Part shown: positions 38,704 through 44,244 of the stretch, one piece after another
Position numbering within the stretch: position 1 is the first letter of the stretch
Layout of the letters: each line of letters begins with the position of its first letter
Source: Bradyrhizobium sp. CCH5-F6
GTDB lineage: Bacteria; Pseudomonadota; Alphaproteobacteria; Rhizobiales; Xanthobacteraceae
NCBI RefSeq assembly: GCF_001556045.1
Contig: NZ_LSIC01000075.1
Span: 1-44,244 of the forward strand
Direction: 5' to 3'
DNA length: 44,244 bases
The notes under the pieces: generated by a model
Databases searched by the model: none
Told to the model about the DNA's origin: nothing
Seen by the model: only the letters and a program-made list of their open reading frames with translations
Program-made: the position numbers and the translations under genes

Positions 38704-40302
38704 TCACGCCGGCGCGCCCGATCTCACGAGCTTGTAGATCACCGAATCCATCAGCGCCTGGAAGGAGGCGTCGATGATGTTCGGGGAGACGCCGACCGTG
38801 GTCCAGCGCTCGCCATTCTCGTCCTCGCTCTCGATCAGCACGCGCGTGACGGCGCCGGTACCGCCATTGAGGATACGGACGCGATAGTCGATCAGGGTCA
38901 ACCCCTCGATGTACTTCTGGTACTTGCCGAGATCCTTGCGCAGGGCAACGTCGAGCGCGTTGACGGGACCGTTGCCTTCGGCCGCCGAGATCAGATGCTC
39001 GCCGGCGACGTCGACCTTGACCACCGCGAGCGCCACGGTGACCCGCTCCCCTAGAGCGTTGTAGCGCTGCTCGACATTGACGTCGAACTGCTCGACCTCG
39101 AAATAATGCGGCACCTTGCCGAGCGTCCGGCGCGCCAGCAGCTCGAACGAGGCGTTGGCGGACTCATAGGCGTAGCCCTGCGCCTCGCGCTCCTTCAATT
39201 CCTCGACGAGGCGCGTCAGCTTCGGATCGCTTTTCTCATACGGGATGCCGGCCCGGTCGAGCTCGGCGATCACGTTGGAGCGGCCGGCCTGGTCGGACAC
39301 CAGCACCTTGCGGTGGTTGCCGACGAGTTCCGGCGACACGTGCTCATAGGTGTGCGGATCCTTCAGCACGGCCGAGGCATGAATCCCGGTCTTGGTGACG
39401 AAGGCGCTCTCGCCAACGTAAGCCGCATGCCGGTTCGGCACGCGGTTGAGCATGTCGTCCAGCGTGCGCGAGACTTTGACGAGAGTCGCCAGCTTCTCCG
39501 TGGTGACCCCGATCTCGAAAGCGTCCGAAAACCCTTTCTTCAGTTTCAGCGTCGGGATCAGCGAGCAGAGATTGGCGTTGCCGCAGCGCTCGCCGAGACC
39601 GTTCAGCGTGCCCTGAATCTGCCGGGCGCCGGCGCGCACCGCAGCGAGCGAATTGGCGACCGCCTGCTCGGTGTCGTTATGGGCGTGGATGCCGACGTGA
39701 TCGCCGGGGATGTGCTTCGTCACCTCGGTGACGATGGCCTCGATTTCATCGGGCATGGTGCCGCCATTGGTGTCGCACAGCACCACCCAGCGCGCACCCG
39801 CCTCATAGGCGGCCTTGGCGCAGGCGAGCGCGAAGCTCGGGTCTTCCTTGTAGCCGTCGAAGAAATGCTCGCAGTCGAGCATGACCTCGCGGCCGGCGGC
39901 CTTCGCGGCTGCGACGCTGTCACGGATCGAGGCGAGGTTCTCCTCCTTCGTCGTCTCCAGCGCGACGCGCACCTGATAGGCCGACGATTTGGCTACGAAG
40001 CAGATCGCGTCCGCCTTCGCCTCCAGCAGCCCGGCGACGCCAGGATCGTTGGAGACCGAGCGCCCCGCCCGGCGCGTCATGCCAAACGCGGTGAAGCGGG
40101 CATGGGCGAGCTTCGGCTTGGCCGCGAAGAATTCGCTATCGAGCGGATTGGCGCCGGGATAGCCCCCCTCGACATAGTCGATGCCGAGATCATCGAGCAT
40201 CGCCGCGATGACCTGCTTGTCCGTCAGCGTGAAGTCGACGCCATTGGTCTGCGCACCGTCGCGCAGCGTGGTGTCGAAGAGATAGAGGCGCTCCTTGCTC
40301 AT
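38704..40302 (-). CDS. cimA: Citramalate synthase / 2-isopropylmalate synthase family
   Basis: This 532-residue enzyme condenses acetyl-CoA with pyruvate to citramalate, a start of isoleucine synthesis. The N-terminus 'FDTTLRDGAQTNGVDFTLTD' carries the metal-binding Asp and 'RDGAQ', and 'GIHAHND' (about 200-206) gives the His-x-His. The C-terminal third is the regulatory LeuA-dimer domain with 'VTVALAVVKVDVAGEH' and a final 'LIESEDENGERWTTVGVSPN'. The start at 40302 overlaps the GNAT gene stop by ATGA. Length fits TIGR00977-type citramalate synthases. Confidence 0.92.
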   Translation of the reverse strand: MSKERLYLFDTTLRDGAQTNGVDFTLTDKQVIAAMLDDLGIDYVEGGYPGANPLDSEFFAAKPKLAHARFTAFGMTRRAGRSVSNDPGVAGLLEAKADAICFVAKSSAYQVRVALETTKEENLASIRDSVAAAKAAGREVMLDCEHFFDGYKEDPSFALACAKAAYEAGARWVVLCDTNGGTMPDEIEAIVTEVTKHIPGDHVGIHAHNDTEQAVANSLAAVRAGARQIQGTLNGLGERCGNANLCSLIPTLKLKKGFSDAFEIGVTTEKLATLVKVSRTLDDMLNRVPNRHAAYVGESAFVTKTGIHASAVLKDPHTYEHVSPELVGNHRKVLVSDQAGRSNVIAELDRAGIPYEKSDPKLTRLVEELKEREAQGYAYESANASFELLARRTLGKVPHYFEVEQFDVNVEQRYNALGERVTVALAVVKVDVAGEHLISAAEGNGPVNALDVALRKDLGKYQKYIEGLTLIDYRVRILNGGTGAVTRVLIESEDENGERWTTVGVSPNIIDASFQALMDSVIYKLVRSGAPA

Positions 40303-40790
40303 TGCGGCGCTCCGAGCGTCTTCTTCATGGTCGTGTTGGCGAGCCATTCGTCGTTGATGGTGACGCTGTTGCGCTGCTGGGCGGTGTAGCCGCGCTTGGC
40401 GAAGAAGCCTTGCGCGTTGTCGCTGGCATCGACCGACAGGCTCGCCGCACCGCGGCCGCCCGCAAGCTTCTCAAGCGCGTCGACCAGCATGGTCGCGATG
40501 CCCTGCCCGGCCACTGCCGGATGGACATAGAGCATGTGGATGTGATCGTTGCCGCGCAGCGAGGCGAAGCCGACGGGTGAGCCCTCCAGCGTCGCGATCA
40601 GCGTCAGGTCGGACGCAAGCCGCTTGCCGAACTCGTCGCTTTCCGCCGCCGCCATCCAGGCTTCCTGCTGCGCCTCGCTGTAGTCCTCGCCGGTCAGCTC
40701 CTCGATGCTGGCGGTGAAGATCGCGGCGAGCACCGGCACGTCTGCGGGCAGGAAAGGCCGCAAGCCGGGCTTTGGCAAACTCTGTCCCAT
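40299..40790 (-). CDS. GNAT acetyltransferase
   Basis: This 163-residue protein starts at ATG 40790 (MGQSLPKPGLRPFLPADVPV) with GGTGAAG upstream. Acetyl-CoA binding motif A appears as 'IHMLYVHPAVAGQGIATMLV', with the 'V.p..aGqGIAt.L' core. It is coupled to cimA (ATGA) and lies five bases after the small membrane gene. The substrate is unknown; it may be an unrelated N-acetyltransferase that only shares the operon. Confidence 0.9.
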   Translation of the reverse strand: MGQSLPKPGLRPFLPADVPVLAAIFTASIEELTGEDYSEAQQEAWMAAAESDEFGKRLASDLTLIATLEGSPVGFASLRGNDHIHMLYVHPAVAGQGIATMLVDALEKLAGGRGAASLSVDASDNAQGFFAKRGYTAQQRNSVTINDEWLANTTMKKTLGAPQ

Positions 40791-40795
40791 CGTCT

Positions 40796-40909
40796 TCACC
40801 ACATCCCATAGAGCTTGAGCACCAGCGCCACGGCGCCGGCGAGCAGCGCGATCTTCAGCGCGATGTAATAGAACCAGTGCCGCGGGAAAGGCGTGTCCGG
40901 CCGTTTCAT
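40796..40909 (-). CDS. 37-residue membrane protein between cysS and GNAT
   Basis: [20 protein letters not shown] then [17 protein letters not shown]. One transmembrane segment follows a Pro/Arg-rich start. The ATG overlaps the cysS stop as ATGA and the stop is five bases before the GNAT start, so it is tightly coupled. Easy to miss because of its length. Function unknown. Confidence 0.75.
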   Translation of the reverse strand: MKRPDTPFPRHWFYYIALKIALLAGAVALVLKLYGMW

Positions 40910-42288
40910 CGCGCGATCTCCCAGGTCGTGCCTTGCTTGGAGTCCTTGATGGCAACGCCCATCGCAGCGAGCAGATCGCGGATACGATCGGACTCTGCAA
41001 AGTCCTTGCGGCTACGGGCGGCCGTCCGTTCGGCGATGAGGCGCTCGACCTCCTTCGCATCGACGCCACTCGCCTGCTGCTTGCGCCCTTCCCATTGCGC
41101 GGCGCTCTCGGACAGGAATCCGAGCAGCCGCAACGAGCCCGCCCGGGCGCCCACGTCGTTGCCGCGCAGACCATGCAGCGCCGCGATCGCCAGCGGCGTG
41201 TTGAGGTCGTCGAGCAGCGGCTCGACCACGGACGCGGCGGGCTTGCCGGGCTCGACATCGGCCGCGACGCGATACCAGTCGTCGAGTGTCCTAGCGCTCT
41301 CCTCCAGCGACTTCATGGTCCAGTCGATCGGCGAGCGATAATGCGTCTTCAGCATGTTCAGGCGCAGCACCTCGCCCGGCCAGTCGGCCAGAAGCTCATG
41401 GATGGTGATGAAGTTGCCGAGGCTCTTCGACATCTTCTCGCTCTCGACCTGCAGGAAGCCGTTGTGCATCCAATAGTTCGCCATGCGCTCCCGGTGGAAG
41501 GCGCAGCAGGTCTGCGCGACCTCGTTCTCGTGATGCGGGAATACGAGATCGATGCCGCCGCCATGAATGTCGAAATGCTCGCCGAGATGCTTCCAGGCCA
41601 TCGCCGAGCACTCGATGTGCCAGCCGGGGCGGCCCTGCGCGGCGATGCCGGCCGGTGACGGCCATGATGGCTCGCCGGGCTTGGACGGCTTCCAGAGCAC
41701 GAAGTCGGTGTTGTCCTTCTTGTAGGGCGCCACATCGACGCGGGCGCCGGCGATCATCTCGTCCAGCGAGCGGTTGGACAGCGCGCCATAGCGCGGCAGG
41801 CCGGAAACGGCCGCGTTCATCGCCTGCGGCGAGAACAGCACGTGGTCCTTGGCGACATAGGCAAAACCGCCGGCAACCAGCTTCTCGATGATCTCGCGCA
41901 TCTCGCCGATATGCTCGGTCGCGCGCGGCTCGACAGTCGGCCGCAAGCAGCCCAGCGCGTCGACGTCGGCATGAAACTGCCGCCCCGTCTCCTCCGTGAC
42001 CTTGCGGATCGCCTCGTTCAGCGGCAGTCCCGGAAAATCGCGCGCGGCGCGGTCGTTGATCTTGTCGTCGACGTCGGTGATGTTGCGGACATATTTGACG
42101 TGCGCCTCGCCATAGAGATGGCGAAGCAGCCGAAACAGCACATCGAACACGATCACCGGCCGGGCATTGCCGATATGGGCGAAGTCATAGACGGTCGGTC
42201 CGCAGACATACATGCGGACGTTGTTCGCATCGAGCGGCACAAAGGTCCGCTTTTCGCGGCTCAGCGTATCGTAAAGACGCAATTCCAT
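40906..42288 (-). CDS. cysS: Cysteinyl-tRNA synthetase
   Basis: This 460-residue class I synthetase charges tRNA-Cys. Zinc ligand Cys29 in [19 protein letters not shown], the HIGN signature at 38-41 and KMSKS (about 283-287) in [10 protein letters not shown] are all present, as is the C-terminal anticodon-binding region. It leads the operon cysS - 37-residue protein - GNAT - cimA. The 290 bases to the right separate it from a divergent gene and show a tandem CAAATGGCG (about 42385-42402) but no clear promoter. Confidence 0.98.
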   Translation of the reverse strand: MELRLYDTLSREKRTFVPLDANNVRMYVCGPTVYDFAHIGNARPVIVFDVLFRLLRHLYGEAHVKYVRNITDVDDKINDRAARDFPGLPLNEAIRKVTEETGRQFHADVDALGCLRPTVEPRATEHIGEMREIIEKLVAGGFAYVAKDHVLFSPQAMNAAVSGLPRYGALSNRSLDEMIAGARVDVAPYKKDNTDFVLWKPSKPGEPSWPSPAGIAAQGRPGWHIECSAMAWKHLGEHFDIHGGGIDLVFPHHENEVAQTCCAFHRERMANYWMHNGFLQVESEKMSKSLGNFITIHELLADWPGEVLRLNMLKTHYRSPIDWTMKSLEESARTLDDWYRVAADVEPGKPAASVVEPLLDDLNTPLAIAALHGLRGNDVGARAGSLRLLGFLSESAAQWEGRKQQASGVDAKEVERLIAERTAARSRKDFAESDRIRDLLAAMGVAIKDSKQGTTWEIAR

Positions 42289-42579
42289 GACAACCCATCC
42301 CTTGCGGCCGGGCGTCCAGTGCTCTCAATGTTTTTTGAGAAAAGACGGCTCCAGCCAGCGAATCGCTAGCTCGTAATCTCGCGGCAAATGGCGCAAATGG
42401 CGAGGAGACCGTTCATCCCGCCACATATGGGCTATGAGGCATCCCCGCGTCAAGAGAGCCGCGAAAAGGCCATTTTACCTCCACAAAGCGCGGCGTTTCG
42501 CCTTGATGGTTCATCATCCTTAACCATTTGAGCCCATTCTGGAACCGGCAGTTCCCCTTTTCGCCCCCGGTGCTTTTTC

Positions 42580-42873
42580 ATGCGATTCTTGCCCACGCTC
42601 ATTTCCGGCGCCCTCATCATTGCGGCATCCAGCGCGTTCGCCGAGACCCGCGTCTTCATCATCGCCAACCAGGGGGTCGACCACTGCCTGGCCAAGGGCG
42701 ACAAATGCGGCGCCTCCGTCGCACGCACCTATTGTCAGTCACGAGATTTTGCCCAGGCGTCGGCCTATCGCCGGGTCGATCCCGACGAAATTACCGGCTC
42801 TGTCCCCAAATCCGGCACAAATTGCTCCCATGGCCATTGCGACGAATATGTCGCAATCACCTGCCAGCGCTGA
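42580..42873 (+). CDS. Exported small protein with signal peptide
   Basis: This 97-residue protein begins MRFLPTLISGALIIAASSAF with a cleavage site after AFA before ETRV. The mature part has six Cys and the block 'GVDHCLAKGDKCGASVARTY' with 'NCSHGHCDEYVAITCQR', suggesting disulfide bonds in the periplasm. It resembles conserved Bradyrhizobium-type exported proteins of unknown function. Confidence 0.8.
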   Translation: MRFLPTLISGALIIAASSAFAETRVFIIANQGVDHCLAKGDKCGASVARTYCQSRDFAQASAYRRVDPDEITGSVPKSGTNCSHGHCDEYVAITCQR

Positions 42874-43004
42874 ATTCACTCGGAGCTGGCGCAGCTTAGG
42901 CCGGTCATTTGGCCCCCGAAACGACGTGACGATGCCGCAGGAAGCGGCTATTGGGAGGGCGCGCTTCGGCCGCCCAAGTCACATTGGGCCGTGACCTCGC
43001 TAGA

Positions 43005-44183
43005 ATGGCGGATATGCCTGAATTCCTGTCTTCCTCCCGCGCTTGCATTCTCCTTGCCTGCACCGTGCTTTTGAGCACGGTCGTGCTCGTCACCGGCGCC
43101 TTCGCGCAGGCCGGACCGCCCGGGCCGCCGCCCCCGCCCGGCCAGAACGGGCTTGGACCGAACCCGATGTGCGTGCGGCTGGAAGGCCAGCTCGCCGCGC
43201 TCGATCGTGGCGGCGGCGACCCCGCGCGCGAAGAGCAGATCCGCCGCTATCAGGACTCCCAGGCCAAGCAGCAGGCCGAGCTCGACCGCGTCACCATGCA
43301 GGCCAAGCGCATGGGCTGCGATTCCTCCGGCTTCTTCTCGCTGTTCAACGGACAGTCGGCGCAGTGCGGCCCGGTCAACACCCAGATCCAGCAGATGCGC
43401 GCCAATCTGGACCAGATCACCGTCAATCTCGAGCGGCTGCGCGGCGGCTCCGGCGCCAGCCCTGAGCGCGACAATCAGCGACGCTCGGTGCTTTTGGCGC
43501 TCGCCCAGAACAATTGCGGCCCGCAATATGCCAACGCCGTGCAGCAGCAAGGCGGCGGCAACTTCCTCAGCAACCTGTTCGGCGGCAACAACGCAGGCAA
43601 TCCGCAAGCCATGCCGCCCGCCGATCTCGGCCCGCAATCCGGCACTTTCCGCACCGTTTGCGTGCGTACCTGCGACGGCGCCTATTTCCCGATCTCGTTC
43701 GCGACGGTGCCGGCGCGCTTCCCCGACGACGAGAAGACCTGCAAGAATCTGTGTCCGGCTGCCGAGGCCGTGCTCTACACCCATCGTAATCCCGGCGAAG
43801 ACATGAACTCCGCGGTCTCCATCGGCGGTCAGCCCTATACGGCCTTGCCGACCGCGTTCAAATTCCGCAGCGAGTTCAACCCGTCCTGCTCCTGCAAGGC
43901 AGCCGGCCAGACCTGGGCGGACGCGCTGAAATCGGCCGACGACAAGGCATCGGCCGAGCAGCAGGGCGACATCATCGTCACCGAGGAGAGCGCCAAGAAG
44001 ATGCAGCAGCAGCGGCTCAACAGGGGCACGCCTGCGAATGCCAAGAAGGGCGCAACTCCCGCGCCGATGACGGCGAATGCACCGGCTGCAACGCCGCCCA
44101 CGGACCCGAGCCCCGCTGCGAGCTCCGAGAACAAGCCGATCCGCTCGGTCGGGCCGACCTTCCTGCCGCAGCAGCAGAAGTAG
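43005..44183 (+). CDS. Exported DUF2865-like protein
   Basis: This 392-residue protein has a signal peptide (to about residue 34, ending AFAQA) and a Pro/Gly-rich start. A helical middle with 'VNTQIQQMRANLDQITVNLE' is followed by the Cys-rich core 'RTVCVRTCDGAYFPISFATV', 'CKNLCPAAEAVLYTHRNPGE' and 'NPSCSCKAAGQTW', typical of DUF2865 in Bradyrhizobiaceae. The C-terminus is Ala/Pro-rich and disordered. Start at 43005 or 43014 is uncertain. It is probably a periplasmic or envelope protein; function unknown. Confidence 0.85.
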   Translation: MADMPEFLSSSRACILLACTVLLSTVVLVTGAFAQAGPPGPPPPPGQNGLGPNPMCVRLEGQLAALDRGGGDPAREEQIRRYQDSQAKQQAELDRVTMQAKRMGCDSSGFFSLFNGQSAQCGPVNTQIQQMRANLDQITVNLERLRGGSGASPERDNQRRSVLLALAQNNCGPQYANAVQQQGGGNFLSNLFGGNNAGNPQAMPPADLGPQSGTFRTVCVRTCDGAYFPISFATVPARFPDDEKTCKNLCPAAEAVLYTHRNPGEDMNSAVSIGGQPYTALPTAFKFRSEFNPSCSCKAAGQTWADALKSADDKASAEQQGDIIVTEESAKKMQQQRLNRGTPANAKKGATPAPMTANAPAATPPTDPSPAASSENKPIRSVGPTFLPQQQK

Positions 44184-44189
44184 GTGTCC

Positions 44190-44226
44190 CCTTCTCCCCT
44201 TGTGGGAGAAGGTGGCGCGAAGCGCC
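44190..44226. repeat. Intergenic palindromic repeat, double hairpin
   Basis: CCTTCTCCC (44190-44198) pairs with GGGAGAAGG (44204-44212) and GGCGC (44214-44218) with GCGCC (44222-44226). The unit is a common dispersed intergenic element of Bradyrhizobium-like genomes (from memory) and may terminate the DUF2865 transcript. It runs on toward the window end. Confidence 0.7.
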
Positions 44227-44244
44227 GGATGAGGGGTTCTATCC

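Noticed and set aside
39106..40389. Plus-strand frame of 427 codons opposite cimA
   Set aside because: Antisense to a certain gene and without any motif.
42370..42410. Tandem CAAATGGCG near the cysS start
   Set aside because: Two copies only, no symmetry and no promoter association; likely chance in this sequence.
1..44244. CRISPR array, tRNA, rRNA or transposon ends
   Set aside because: Reading both strands showed no regular spacer-repeat series, no tRNA cloverleaf candidates at the integrase end and no transposase gene.

Overview
The window suggests an alphaproteobacterium of the Bradyrhizobium type. It is GC-rich, with an rhizobial-style chromosomal block on the right (psd-pssA, an ATM1-type ABC transporter, cimA, cysS, a DUF2865-like exported protein) and a long palindrome built on 'TAGCCCGGATGAGCG', a dispersed repeat I associate with Bradyrhizobium. 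The genus is inference; no rRNA or tRNA is present to test it.

About 1-32287 is the right three quarters of an apparently intact siphovirus-like prophage whose left end lies outside the window. The left arm (1-22756) is transcribed leftward. Reading from the immunity region it holds a Cro-like gene, a leader with two strong hairpins, a second HTH regulator, a DnaA-type initiator, small genes, a DNA methyltransferase, a DUF4406 protein, a replication-organiser-like protein, an HNH nuclease and a NusG-like factor. After a 425-base gap with a perfect DnaA box come HNH, terminase small and large subunits, portal, prohead protease, HK97-type capsid, connectors, tail tube, tail assembly chaperones with a canonical -1 slippery heptamer, tape measure and tail tip. 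No lysis genes are in view; they may lie further left.

The immunity region (22756-24066) resembles that of lambda in layout. A LexA/CI-like repressor and a co-transcribed lipoprotein sit between two operator clusters built on the 16-base palindrome ATAGGAnnnnTCCTAT. Each cluster covers an early promoter, one firing left into cro and one firing right.

The right arm (24095-32287) is a tightly coupled rightward operon. It has many very small genes, seven of them single-span membrane microproteins, plus a Ref/DUF968-like nuclease, a cytosine-C5 methyltransferase overlapped in another frame by a second recognisable ORF, a PP-loop PAPS-reductase-like protein and several unknown proteins. It ends in a tyrosine integrase.

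From 32526 rightward is chromosome: a small membrane protein, an RraA-like protein, phosphatidylethanolamine synthesis (psd, pssA), an ABC exporter, a LOG-family protein, a VOC protein, and a coupled operon cysS - 37-residue membrane protein - GNAT - cimA. Two exported proteins lie at the end. The candidates I find most unusual are the immunity region with its lipoprotein, the phage DnaA with a distant DnaA box, the phage NusG facing hairpin terminators, the double-coded methyltransferase locus and the membrane microprotein cluster.
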